From positions 8,111,079 through 8,175,078 of the forward strand of contig OY759215.1 of assembly GCA_963662175.1 (NCBI GenBank): DNA of 64,000 nt. Direction: 5' to 3'. Made by a program: the position numbers and the translations under genes. The notes under the pieces were generated by a model. That model was given only the letters and a program-made list of their open reading frames with translations. It did not search any database and was not told the DNA's origin. This DNA comes from Aradus depressus. Lineage: Eukaryota > Arthropoda > Insecta > Hemiptera > Aradidae. Of the stretch, positions 33,475 to 44,446 are shown in pieces; the stretch's first letter is position 1; the number at the start of each line of letters is the position of its first letter.

Positions 33475-33642
33475 ATGAATCGTAAATATGCACGGAATTA
33501 TAGAAAACGCAAATCAGAGGAAAGCTAGCATCAAAAGGAATTTAAAAAACCTAAAAAGTCAAGTGCCGAGCAAATGCAAGAGCTACGGCAGCATCGAAAA
33601 GAAAATGAGAAAACGGAAAATCTATGGCGTGGACCTTGACTA
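33475..33642 (+). pseudogene. Possible 5' coding remnant of an unknown mobile element
   Basis: ATG at 33475 gives MNRKYARNYRKRKSEES, a stop, then a frame that contains SSAEQMQELRQHRKENEKTE and ends at a TGA after LWRGP. The Arg/Lys/Glu-rich pattern resembles the N-termini of some transposon-encoded proteins, but I cannot name the family. The preceding 33050-33470 is unique, GC-richer sequence that could be its leader. Low confidence. Confidence 0.25.
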
Positions 33643-33739
33643 CGCCTTATTTATTTTTTTTTCTATAATATAAAATATTTTTTCGAACCTTTAAACGAGA
33701 AACTGAACCCGAATACATAAAAAGTCGTCGAAAATTTAG

Positions 33740-34205
33740 TGTTCGAATTATTTGTAATACTTGTATTAATCCAAGTATTTTCTCTGCCTAAATTTTATAT
33801 GTGTATTCAGAACCATCTAAGGACAACACCTATTGATTTTCAGCTAAATCGGCCAAAGGAAAAAGGGGCTTAGGGGCTCAACGAAAAATTCCAATAACTA
33901 CCGATATAATGAATGTATCGACATGTAATTTTATATTCAAATTCAAAACGCTATTAATTTTGGACTTCGGTTGGCACCTATTAATTTTGAACGAAATCGG
34001 TCGAAGGGAAGAAGGAACCTAGAGGGGCCTGGCCTCAAATACTCCAATGACCTCCGATGTAATGAATATATCGACACAAAATATAGTATGATGATTCGGA
34101 AGCCTCAATGCAAGTCAAATATTGAGTTTTAGTCAAAACGCTCGATTAGCTTTGGAGGGAGAGCGAAAACATAATTGTTACGTCATGCTAGAGATGTACA
34201 TAACC
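33740..34205 (-). repeat. HC repeat, minus orientation
   Basis: Clear units: 'cacctattgattttcagcta', 'ccgatataatgaatgtatcg', 'gatgtaatgaatatatcgac', 'aaatatagtatgatgattcg'. The repeat period is about 140 bp. Confidence 0.75.
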
Positions 34206-34566
34206 AGTGATGATATACTTATGTGTTATACCTTGTTTGGATGTGCGTGACATCTCATCTCTTGTGCTGTAAAAGTGTTAATCCCTTCATTACGTTCAAT
34301 CCAAAGTGGAAAAATCTCCATATATAGTGAACAAATGATAATTTCTAACAAACCGAATCCCTCTCATGTTTACCGACGACTATAAGATCTGAATAACGTT
34401 TAAGAAATAATTTCTTATATATATGGGTAAATGATACCGTCTCAGATAGGCCCTTCCTATGGCCCCGGTATATAATATATACGGGCCGAAAATTACAACA
34501 ATATGGGAGTAAAATATGACGGAGCTCTGTTTTTATATAAATATCAGATATATTTTTTAGTCAATT

Positions 34567-34895
34567 ATTATGAATCATGCTCGGGCTTTAACTACGAGGT
34601 GATATCGCCTACTACCGCGCTCTTTCGTCACTCTGGTGGACATAAGCCCGACTCTACTATGGGAATTCTAAATTTTGCCTGCCCTAAATTTTTATTAACC
34701 TAGAGCAGGGGTCTTTAACGAGTACCTAACATCGTATAGGCTCGGGACCATCGCTCAACGTCTCATGCGAAGGAGGGCGTGCTTAAGTTTATTTTACCTC
34801 GCAGATAAAAGAAACTAAAAATCTTGGCCGGGTTTCGAACCCACGATCTGGGTTCAGAAGGCAAGCACGCATACCACTGAGCTAACGGCGCCCTC
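34567..34895 (-). mobile_element. SINE-A copy, full length
   Basis: From 'atcatgctcgggctttaact' to the head 'gctaacggcgccctcc'. Box B is kept ('gggtttcgaaccc'). Confidence 0.9.
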
Positions 34896-34899
34896 CTTT

Positions 34900-35485
34900 A
34901 TATTTTTATTTATACAAGACGCTGCTAATATGAGTTTTGAGTTTTGAATTGCACATTGAGTATGGTAAGGGCGGTAAATCACAAACCAGCGGTCTAAATA
35001 TCATTGAAAATTTAAACTTATTTTCAATTTCAAGATCATTAACTTGAAGTTACTAACGATAAGGCTACTAACCTGTTTAAAGTTACAACCTACTTATAGT
35101 TATTCCAGGCGAAGCAGAGTAACCTGCTAGTTGCTTCAAAATTTTGTCTTTCCACTCTTACCAACGAACTAATTTGTCGAAAAAACTTCGGTGGACTCAT
35201 TTCAAGAGACCTCTAAAACACTTAAAATTACAAAAAAACTTAACTTTAATAATGTGTATGCAAAATAGTTAGTTATTGTGACTCATGCCCGGGCTTTAAC
35301 TACGAAACAATATCGCCTACTACCAGAGCACTCTTTCGTCACTCAGTAAGCAAACAAGCTACCTCTGAGCTTGCGGCAACCTATATTTTATATGCAATAT
35401 AGACTGGGATCATATATGTTGAAATTAGAATGTTCTGTCAAATTATTATTATTCAGAAATTGTATATGGGGATTGAAAGTTCATG
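34900..35485. other. Unassigned DNA with an internally deleted SINE-A at 35272-35385
   Basis: The SINE-A fragment keeps 'tgactcatgcccgggcttta' and 'cactctttcgtcactcag' and then jumps to a box A-like end ('agctacctctgagcttg'). The rest has no recognisable feature. Confidence 0.6.
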
Positions 35486-35489
35486 AGTA

Positions 35490-35615
35490 AGACATATATT
35501 ACAGTCCAATTGGTCAAAGATCAGAGTTTAGCGGAAGAGTGAGAACTTAGTTGATTCCAAATTATTCGAACTGGGGAAGTACATTACCAATGAATAGCCG
35601 ATTTTTTTTTTTATG
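35490..35615 (-). repeat. HC repeat head fragment
   Basis: 'cagtccaattggtcaaagat' and 'cgaactggggaagtacatta'. Confidence 0.55.
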
Positions 35616-35619
35616 AGAT

Positions 35620-36160
35620 AATAAATTCGATATAAAATCTTGCGTTTCGAATCAGTTATTTTTTTGTTGTAATTTTCTGTCTCCTCTTAGGCTATGCCTC
35701 TGTTATGAATGAACATGAGAAAAAAATCATCAAAAATCTTTAATAATTGATTAATGAAAAATTCTACAGACGGTCACGCTGACCAGGGTGTGTAGTATGG
35801 TCTAACCAACCAGGAAGTGTTCAGTGATATGAATGGACCAGGTCAATGCTGCTCACTATTGTACAGTCAATGGTCCATCACTAACAACTTCCTTCCTTTT
35901 GTATATGGAACTTATACAGTCGAGATATGTACATCTCCAGGCTATATAGGTAGTCATATCAACTTGTGTATACCGAACCTCCCTCATGGCGTAGTGGTGT
36001 AGATAGCTGCCTCATCATGTGAAGAGAGAAGTCGGTTATCACCATTCTAAAAGTCAAAAAGAGAAGATATACTCCACACAATTACGATCAATTTGTCGTG
36101 CTTTGGTACACTATAGCTTTGCCCTTCATGCTACCTACCCATATCAAAAAAAAAAAAAAA
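35620..36160. other. Unassigned DNA
   Basis: Open frames at 35817-36002 and 36019-36249 lack splice support. An A run lies at 36149-36165. No gene called. Confidence 0.3.
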
Positions 36161-36164
36161 AGGC

Positions 36165-36372
36165 GTCGGTGAATCACTTACAAAGTACTTTCCCAGATCG
36201 CATTAATCAATTAACTTTTCGCTCCCCCTCCAAAACCAATTTGAGCTAATATTCAATAGTTCACTTACATAAGGGCTCCTAAATCCTTATACTAAATTTT
36301 GTGTAGATAAATTCATTACATCGATAGTTATAAGGGTTTTTGAGTTGGTCCTCCCCCCCTCCCTTCTGTTTA
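36165..36372 (+). repeat. HC repeat, plus orientation
   Basis: 'cttacaaagtactttcccag', 'gtgtagataaattcattaca', 'ggtttttgagttggtcctcc'. Confidence 0.65.
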
Positions 36373-36593
36373 AATCATATCTAGAGCATTTGGAGACACG
36401 GTTTGTGGATTAATCTAAGTTTCCCTTGAATCATTTGAATACACCCAACTCACTCGCTAATGAGAAGTGAATCATCAAAACGGGATATGTCTGTCGAAAG
36501 GAGACAGGGAAGGAGAAAAAATAAAATAAAATAAAAATTCAATTTTAAGTGTCAGAAAGTGGCCTTTTGACCTCATTTAGAAGTAATGGACGA

Positions 36594-36690
36594 AGGGACA
36601 CTGTGGACTAAAGCATAGAGGTTTGGTTGCATGGACCCACCACTGACGCGGGTTCGTACCCCGTCCGGGGGATAATTTTATTGCATAGGT
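36594..36690 (+). mobile_element. SINE-B copy, head only
   Basis: 'ctgtggactaaagcatagag' and box B-like 'cgcgggttcgtaccccgt' match the SINE-B head. The body is lost. Confidence 0.65.
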
Positions 36691-36699
36691 GCTGTTTGT

Positions 36700-37485
36700 T
36701 GGTTTTCTTTAATTTTGTTGGAAACTTTTACTGTGATGTGGAAAATGTACTGGATTTAATTTTAAACGCCTGGGAAAAAGCCTACTGTTTGCTTACCACC
36801 AGAGGGCTTTTCGCCAACTCTTCCTCCCAACCTCTTGCGGGGCTGATCTATGGTAGCTATTTAAGCTGGGTCCACAATACGAAAATTGTTCTGCAGTTCG
36901 TCTGGGAATCGTGTCTTTTTTTTTTTTTGGTGAGACATGTTTCATTTCATCCTTCGATCTTTCATGGGAATAGTTAATCAAAATGCCACATATAAATTTT
37001 GTCTTTCTTTGCCAAGTTGACTTTAGAGACTGGGTCATTTCCTGGCCGTAATCGTAGTATTTGGCTCATTAAGTACCCATCGACAGGGAAGAGTACTCTC
37101 AACGCAAGGTTGCCAAGGAAGGCAGGTTGCCGCCTGTGGCTGATCCCTGGAACTGCCAAACGGTTGCCAACACTCTGGAACCTTCAAGGATCAGAAGTCA
37201 CGTCAGTCACCCCTAAAACACTTCCCTCCTCCATCATTTCATCCCTCAACATTCCACCAGCTCCAGAGGGAGGTACCAAGGACAGATATTTATAAAACTT
37301 AAAATCTTATCATTACCTGCGCTGTTTATACACTACATGCATTAATAGTTATTAGAAAAATACATATATTATATTTATTTATATATTACCTATATATTTC
37401 CCTCTCAACAATACTAGTTACATTTATGATACTAAAAAGAAAGAAGAATTTGGAATAATTGAAATATTGTTAGAGGTTCTGGGTT
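36700..37485. other. Unassigned unique DNA
   Basis: Open frames on both strands (plus 36627-36977 and 36999-37295; minus 36974-37159) overlap in GC-richer sequence. None shows a recognisable motif or a convincing splice pair, so no gene is called. Confidence 0.3.
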
Positions 37486-37860
37486 CACATATAAAATTTT
37501 CTGTCCATAGGTTAGGTTAGGTTAGGTTTTATGACTCATGCCCGGGCTTTAACTACGAGGTCATATCGCCTACTACCAGAGCGCTCTTTCGTCACTCTGG
37601 TGGACATGAGCCCGATTCTACTGTGGAAGTCCTAAATTTTGCCTACCCTAAATTTTTATTCACCTAGGGCAGGGGTCTGTCGATATATTCACACTATAGA
37701 GAGATACCATTATTCGTTACAGACACACAGACAGACAGAATTTTTTTTTTTATATTAGGAATCTAGAGGCCGGAAAACATAAAATTCAGTTGAAAACTCC
37801 GCATCGAATTTTTAACCGTTTACATAACTTCCCCTATAGCTGGGAAGGTAGAAGAAGAAA
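37485..37860 (+). repeat. HC repeat, interrupted by SINE-A
   Basis: 'gggttcacatataaaatttt' resumes after the SINE as 'gtcgatatattcacactata', then 'cagacacacagacagacaga' and the tail 'aacttcccctatagctggg'. Confidence 0.7.
37509..37677 (-). mobile_element. SINE-A copy, 5'-truncated, (AACCT) tail
   Basis: The minus-strand 3' end carries three AACCT units (plus: 'ggttaggttaggttaggttt'). The body stops at the 'agacccctgccctagg' block, so the head is missing. It is inserted in an HC copy. Confidence 0.85.
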
Positions 37861-37884
37861 TATTGTGAAGCTCATGCTTTAATT

Positions 37885-38058
37885 AAACGTAAGTATGCGT
37901 GCTTGCATACTGAGCTCAAGGTTGCGGGTTCGAAACCAGGTCGAGGCCCTTAGTTTATTTTATTTGGGAAGTAAAATAAACTTAAGCATGGCGTCCTTCA
38001 GATGGTCCCGAGCCTGTCAGATACTCGTTAAAGATCCCTACCGTAGGTGAATAAAAAA
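37885..38058 (+). mobile_element. SINE-A copy, 3'-truncated
   Basis: 'gtatgcgtgcttgcatactg', box B 'gggttcgaaacc', 'gtaaaataaacttaagcatg' and 'actcgttaaagatccctacc'. The 3' third is absent. Confidence 0.8.
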
Positions 38059-38084
38059 ATTATCTATATATCTATCTAAAAAAT

Positions 38085-38102
38085 AAATAATATATATGTA
38101 TA

Positions 38103-38175
<73 letters not shown>
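38085..38175. repeat. (TA)n / TATATG microsatellite
   Basis: About 90 bp of TA dinucleotides with a few TATATG interruptions at its edges. Confidence 0.95.
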
Positions 38176-38179
38176 TATT

Positions 38180-39295
38180 TCTTTTTATTAATTTTTTTAT
38201 AATTCTAGGATATTATTTATTAAACATCTAACAAAATTAGAACTCTTCCGCCTCTACGATAAGAAACTTTTACCAGTTTAGAATGTTCGTCCATAAAATG
38301 AGTTTAATAAAAAAAAAAAATAGAAATAAATAAAAGAGTTAATGGATGTTTTTATAAGAAACAAGTCCTGGGAATGGAGCAGCGGTGCCCTGTTAACTTA
38401 ACGCTCCCAGCTGGATAAGGGCTGTTCCTTTATCACACTTGGGGCCCTTCTACACATCTGGGATCCACACTTATCTTTTTACGATACTATTTACATTATT
38501 TTAGGACTACCGGGAGGGGGGGGGAAATAGATTATAAAAGTTTAAAATAAACGAAGCAACATCAGTGAAGGATGAGCGGACAGCGGCTGACCAGTGAAGC
38601 TCTGGTCGAGATAGAGATATTGTGCATTATAGGAAGATCAAAGAAGAAAATATCCTTAGTCGAGATAAAATGGTGGCTCTCATTGAAGGGAGACATTACA
38701 GATGAAAGGGCCCCGCCCTATCTGGCAATAGCCAATAAAATCAGTGTCATTTAAATAAATATACAAACAATTAAATCAAAATTAATAATGTGGAAATGGG
38801 GTGTATTTAAGAGTTTATTTGTTCCAACATCACACCTAACCGACTGATCAGATTTTCATGAAATTTCACAAGTAGTATTCTTATAAGCCCTATTAAAATA
38901 TAGGCTCTTTCTGGTCGTAAAATTTTACAGAAGCGGAGGGGGGGGGGGGGGGGGGTTTGGGAGCCCAAAACAAAATTATTGCTAGCTCTTTAACAGTAGA
39001 ATCAAGGTTAATGTGCATAATCGAAGATGAAGTAAATCAAATTTCAAACTAAACATAGAGTAGCACATCGTTTTAAAGGTATTACCAAAGACGATCCAAA
39101 CCAATAGTACTTTTGAGTGAGAATAGGTAGACTGCTAGCGTACGTGTATGTCTTCGAATTGGCATGGGGGGAAGGGGGGGGGGGGGGGGGGGGGGAGAGA
39201 GCATCCCACCACTGAACACTGTGGCGCAGAAGTGGGGTAACCTGTCTTTGTGGTTATCTTAGTCAGGTTATCTTAATAGTATACAAAGTTACTAA
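38180..39295. other. Unassigned DNA with two long G runs
   Basis: G runs lie at 38938-38955 and about 39169-39195. The plus frame at 38572-38754 (MSGQRLTSEALVEIEILCII...) has no splice or family support. Nothing else is recognised. Confidence 0.3.
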
Positions 39296-39299
39296 CACA

Positions 39300-39560
39300 A
39301 AAATCGTTAATAACAGCCCTTATAATGAATGTATCGACACAAAATTTAGTATGAGAATACATAAGTCCCTATTGCAAGTCAACTATTGATTTTTAGTCCT
39401 AAAGGTCAATTGATTTTGGCGGGAGAGCAAAAACGTAATTGATTAATTCGTTCAGATAAGATGATTGCTGGTGATTCAACGACATTTTCTGGAATCAGGC
39501 CACCGTTTGCTGACCAAGTACATAACTTCTTTCATACTTCATATATCTGGGGAAATAAAA
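39300..39560 (-). repeat. HC repeat, minus orientation
   Basis: 'tataatgaatgtatcgacac', 'aaatttagtatgagaataca', then the head and a short tail ('ttcatatatctggggaaata'). Confidence 0.65.
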
Positions 39561-39569
39561 TGAAATTAT

Positions 39570-40070
39570 AATAAGTTTATAGAGGAAAGTAAGTACTACA
39601 CATGTCTTGTTGTCCAGAGGCTTATATGGCTCTCCAGTACATAGATATCTTTATATCCTTCTGGAGAACTGGAGGGTAATGAAACTAGAAATTATTAGGG
39701 TGTTAAATCATTGAAGCATTAATTTGTAAAGTTGCACTAAACAGGTTAGGGAATGGGCAGAGTGGAGTGGAAGATGCAACCTCTGCTAACGGTCTTCCAG
39801 ACTGACCATTGTTCTCAGAATGTGGTCTATAAATGTCAGTACTTGTGTTGCAAACACTGAGATTAATATGACAAAGTACCCTATAGACTCTCGACTAAAC
39901 AGCGGGTGTAACTTGGTTCATGATGGGGTATCTTAGCTAGAGAAGAGAACCCATTCAGAAACCTGCAACACACCAACAAACATTAGCTTTCTTTGATGAA
40001 GTAGTAACCATGCAACAGGGGGGGGGGCTCTGTTAGACTCAAAAGACGTAAACTGGCAAATGTATCATTG
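39570..40070. other. Unassigned DNA
   Basis: Unique sequence with a short G run near 40018. No supported gene. Confidence 0.35.
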
Positions 40071-40074
40071 TAAG

Positions 40075-40800
40075 TTGTCGGTGAATCGTTAGCGATGTAA
40101 ATCCCCAACGTTTTCGTCTTCTCCAAAAGAAATCTACCGAATTGGTTGAAAATACCATAGGTACCTTACTCAGAGACTTCTAAATCCTCATACTAAATCT
40201 CGTGTCGATACATTCAATACATCGACAATTATTCGATTCTTTGAGGTAGGCCTCCTTCCCTTAACCCCCCCACCCCCTTCTCTTTAGAGTCGATCCGTCA
40301 TTACATAGGCAATTATTAGAGTTTTTGCTGTGGTCTCTACATTCTCTTTATCCGATTGGGTTGAAAATGGTAGCTATCGTCATTATGGAGGTTTAAATTC
40401 AATTATAAAGTATCATATCGATACAGCGTTCTTGCCGTTGGAGCTCAAGATCGCCAGTTTCTTAGGTATTTTATCTGGGAGATGAGCATGCCGTCTTTCG
40501 GATGGGACTTTTAGCGATGGTCCAGAGCCTGTACGATGTCAGGTACTCGCGAAAGACCCTTACCTCAGGTAAGTAAACCTGGTTAGGCAAAGTTTAGGAT
40601 TCCCACAGTAGAATCAGCTACGAAAGAGCGCTCTGGTAGTAAGCCATACGACCTCGTAGTTGATGACCGGGCATGAGTCACAATAACTAACTCATATCGA
40701 TACATTCATTACAATTGCTGTTATTGTGGGTTTTCTTTAGGCAAAAATAAAATTATATCATGAATTTCCGCTGAAAACTCCACATAGAATTTCCGACCGA
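40075..40800 (+). repeat. HC repeat, interrupted by SINE-A
   Basis: 'tcggtgaatcgttagcgatg' head, 'gtgtcgatacattcaatac', then after the SINE 'tcatatcgatacattcatta' and the tail 'aatttccgaccgatta'. Confidence 0.7.
40426..40691 (+). mobile_element. SINE-A copy, 5'-truncated, with TSD
   Basis: Starts within the tRNA-like head ('gcgttcttgccgttggagct') and ends 'catgagtcacaataactaac'. A 13-bp target-site duplication 'tcatatcgataca' at 40413-40425 and 40692-40704 belongs to the HC repeat it entered. Confidence 0.9.
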
Positions 40801-40847
40801 TTAGTCAACATCCCAAAACAATGAGAAACGCTGACATATTGTCTAAC

Positions 40848-41113
40848 CAATTGTATATTGGACAGACGGGCCGACATATTAAAGACAGAATTAAAGAACG
40901 TAGACTGAAATAAGGAATGGAGACAACCGGTTCACTCTCGACCCACATTATCGACAATGCCCACAGTTTTGACCTAACCGAAGACATAAAATACCTCCAT
41001 TTTTACTCAAAATGGTTATTTGATGTTTCGAACAACTGAAAAAAATGAAGCCACTAAAATTTATTAATATCCAAATTTATTTTAACTACTCCCCTTTTTA
41101 AAACCTTAGAACC
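40848..41113 (+). pseudogene. Penelope-like GIY-YIG remnant, copy 2
   Basis: The frame QLYIGQTGRHIKDRIKERRL, a stop, then LSTHIIDNAHSF and DIKYLHFYSK, parallels the copy at 7957-8463 (QLYIGQTGRRFRERIKEH, ATHIIDNSH, IKYLHHCPKS), including the catalytic Arg region and the closing Leu/Phe-rich end. Several stops show it is dead. Downstream, near 41288-41335, 'cagaagaagactacgcttga' and 'gcgcttggaactg' may be a decayed hammerhead-like terminus. Confidence 0.7.
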
Positions 41114-41545
41114 AGTTTTGTTTCCACATAAAAATTTAGTGTGATGGCGACTTTATTCCATCATATATCTTAGTTATTATATTATACTATTTAGCCGTTT
41201 TCTTTATCTTCTTTTCTTGTTTATTTTGTAATTCATTGCTAGGCGATACAATTGAAGCCATTGGTGAAAAGTGTTAACTCATTTTTCCTAAATTGTCAGA
41301 AGAAGACTACGCTTGAGCGCTTGGAACTGATTTAGATAATTTCGTTTTAACATTGTTTCTTAATAACCCTCATTTGAAGGTTTGTACATAAACCAGTAGT
41401 TTAAATAAATAATAAATTATGTTTTTAATAATGAGAAAGAAAATTGCAGTGGAAACAATCCATGTCCCTGAATTAACATATATTTATATGTGTTTTTAAG
41501 TAAAACCATACTATCTATTGACATTTTTGTATAGTAAATTGATTT

Positions 41546-41746
41546 TTTTTTTTTTTTGCCTTATGTACGATTCATATTATCCATGTCACTGTGTTATCTA
41601 GTTATTTACGACATCCATGGCCCCGGGAGGGAGTTCCATCTATGAAATAAAACTCACTCCCGGACGGGATTCGAACCCGCAAACCATGGTGAGACCATGC
41701 GACCAGAGCCCTACGCTCTAGCCCGCACGGCCACCATGGGCCCCCC
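41546..41746 (-). mobile_element. SINE-B copy, full length, with TSD
   Basis: Minus orientation: T run (poly-A tail), 'gccttatgtacgattcatat', 'catggccccgggagggagtt', box B 'gggattcgaacccgc', and the head ending 'cacggccaccatgg'. A 13-bp target-site duplication 'agtaaattgattt' lies at 41533-41545 and 41747-41759. Confidence 0.95.
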
Positions 41747-41769
41747 AGTAAATTGATTTCTGGTTCCAT

Positions 41770-42370
41770 GAAAATAAGGCCGAACTAATAAACACAATGT
41801 CGAAAAAAATGAGTTAAAACTTTCTTCCACGAATGGCTTCAATTTAAACATTATCAGAAACATTTCGTGCGAAAATTTATTTTCATTGTTTGAGGCGCTA
41901 TATCTTTTGTCCTATTGGTCCTATCTTAGATGTGAGGACTTATTAGCGATTGGAAATTTTATAAGGAACAATTTAGGTAAGAAACTATTTTTGTGACAGG
42001 CTGGAAATTTTCTTTTCATTTTTGAAACAGGGGGTCGGAAAACTCAACATCAAATTTCTACTTCGTTTAGCTGAGGAAGTCAGAAGTTTTTTTTTAAATT
42101 CATTTAAAAACAACAAACATGTTTTTAGTACAGCAGAAGACAAATACCTCAAAAGTCGTGTCATTTTGCAAGAATAAGTTTGGTTGGAAAGATTTCTGGC
42201 GACAGGTGGTTGAATAGGAAATAATATTAACCGTGGGGCGACGGAGAAGGGGGGGGGGCAGAATAAAGAGACAGTCTCCCAGGAATAAATGATAAGCAGA
42301 GAGGGCCAGATGTTGGAGGATACCCTCAGCTACCCACGCAGCTTCAGAGGGCCTTTCACCCGAAGAGACG

Positions 42371-42407
<37 letters not shown>

Positions 42408-43320
42408 ATAAGTTTTACATAAGGCAAGTATCCATGCGCCCGAGCTGTTGCATCGAAGTTAGCCAAGAAGTCTAGGAAACTGCAAGAAAAGAGACATCTA
42501 CAGGGTCTCAAGCAAGCCCACGAGACCATGTTGAGAATTCCTCAAGAGAGAGTACTACTTGTTCTGATGAAGGTGGTGTGTGTTCCTGGGTGAGAGATTC
42601 ATAAGACATGATTCATCTACAAGTCATCATAGCAGTCAGAGAAAGAAGACCCACGAGCTATGAACGCGAAGAAGAAGACAGAACGGCAGCTCACTTCACC
42701 TGGGTAAATGTCTGCGATACTGCCGGACGAGATTCCACAGGTTCCGCAGAGACACAGTCACAAAAGAGGAACTAGCCTTAAATTCCTCAAAATAGCTGGG
42801 AGTATTTAGGCTGAACTTGTGTTGCTCCTTGAAACATATCCTCAAAGAACATCAACTGTTATTGACTATTCCATCTCTGGTACGGACAGACCTCCCTCTG
42901 TTGTAGACTAGTCCTCACTTCTTGTCTCCCTCGTAAAGCGACTCAGGGAAACAGTCTCTTTAATGAGCTAGTTTATGGGCCTTTTATCTATGAATGGGTT
43001 ATTTAGAAGCACTCTGCTCTTGAAATACTAAGGGGGGTGTCTCCAGAGTCTTACTATATTTAAATAAGGGTTGAAAGGATATATTTAGCTTGGTATTTAA
43101 CTGTGCTCATAACTCTTCACAATATTTAAAGTATATGATAGTATAATACCCGAAGGTTGGTATATGAAGTATAGAGAAAATTATGTAAACGGTTAATAAT
43201 TCGATGTTGGGTTTCACAAAAACTTCATGCGTTTTTCAAGTCCCCACAAAAAAAATAATAATAATTGCCTCTCTATATCATGTGAACATGATAACTCCCA
43301 AGTGAATACATCTACTTATA
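41770..43320. other. Unassigned DNA with repeat F fragment and T run
   Basis: 41870-42010 matches repeat F. A T run lies at 42373-42402. 42210-43010 is unique and GC-richer. It includes a 57-codon frame from about 42602 (MIHLQVIIAVRERRPTSY...) with a donor-like site inside, not supported well enough to call. Confidence 0.3.
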
Positions 43321-43323
43321 TAA

Positions 43324-43710
43324 TTAACTAGCACTAATACCCGGCGTTGCCCGGGGAACTTTGACTTTTCTCCCAATATCTCCTATAAGGCTATTCAGTT
43401 CCTCGACAGTACATTCATGATGTTATAATTTTCAATTATTCATACGGAATAAGGCTTATAGTCCTTCAACTGTAGTAACGCTAGCTTTGGAGCTAAAACT
43501 AATTTATTCAAAAAGATTTCTCATTAATCGTTGCAATGGTTTTCGAGTTACAAAGATTGCGTGAGTGGATGCTGGGATGGACCAGATATTGAGGTACTAA
43601 TACGCCTATAACCTTCCACAGACGATGACGAACAAATTTTAAAAAAAATTAATCAAATCCATCAAGCCGTTCGTGAGTTATAGCGGTACAACGCACAGAC
43701 ATTTTCAGCT
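43324..43710. repeat. Dispersed repeat with CCCGGCGTTGCCCGGG motif
   Basis: 'actaatacccggcgttgccc' followed by 'gttttcgagttacaaagatt' and 'aagccgttcgtgagttatag' is a layout I have seen as a common interspersed repeat in arthropod genomes (recollection, not a search). No coding. Confidence 0.5.
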
Positions 43711-44233
43711 TTATATAATTATTTCGCGCTGGGGAAGTACATTGCTCTGTATGTTCTCTTGTTTTACATTAAGGTAGTGTGACGTAATATGTTAGGAGTG
43801 GAAGCAAGGTCTACATACTGCTCTCCCCCTAAATATTTCCATTTCTTAATCTGATTTGACTGAAAAATCACTACTCGTCTATTTATGGGCGTTTGACTCC
43901 ACATATAAATTTCGAGTCCATATATGTGTTCTAAAGGTCTGCCAGTCTGCTCCGGAGCCACTACAATTTCGGCCAGCCTGTATGCTCGCAGACCAAGATT
44001 TAATTTATAATTTTACAATTTGTGAAAAGTTCATATTATAGCAAAAAATTTCTGATTACGAGTATAAAAGTAATGAATTTTAGTTGATTGTAATTCAGAA
44101 GAGTAGTTGCCAAGTCTGGTCGTTGCCTGGTTGGGCCCTCGGGAACTCCTACGATAATTATTCATAATTGTCTTGAAAAATAAAATAAAACTTGTTTATT
44201 TAATATATTGTCTAATTTCACTAACTATATATA

Positions 44234-44272
44234 CATGGGAGTACTTTCGGTATTTCTACCATCCTCAGCCAA
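44234..44272 (-). ncRNA. Hammerhead-like motif, left arm of family P4
   Basis: Mirror of 44408-44446: core CUGAGGA, stem II GGUA/UACC, GAAA, self-complementary AGUACU, C at the cleavage position, stem I UGG/CCA. Confidence 0.5.
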
Positions 44273-44407
44273 AAGCATAAGAGATAAGACTCTTGGTTGT
44301 GGCTTGGGTGTTTCTAGTGTTTTGGTTCCTCCTTATCTTCTGAGCGCAAATAGTTTTTATGTCGAAATGTTCCCTTTCATATAATATTGAGTCCACTGTG
44401 GCTGCTT

Positions 44408-44446
44408 TTGGCTGAGGATGGTAGAAATACCGAAAGTACTCCCATA
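44408..44446 (+). ncRNA. Hammerhead-like motif, right arm of family P4
   Basis: Core CUGAGGA at 44412-44418, extra U at 44419, stem II GGUA/UACC around GAAA (44420-44431), then GAAA (44432-44435). AGUACU is self-complementary (44435-44440), C at 44441, and stem I CCA (44442-44444) pairs UGG (44409-44411). Confidence 0.5.

Noticed and set aside
36999..37295. 98-codon plus frame in GC-richer sequence
   Set aside because: The opposite strand is also open, no recognisable motif, and the acceptor and donor candidates are weak.
37505..37525. TTAGG repeats as a sign of a telomere
   Set aside because: Only two or three units, always at the SINE-A 3' end; not an array.
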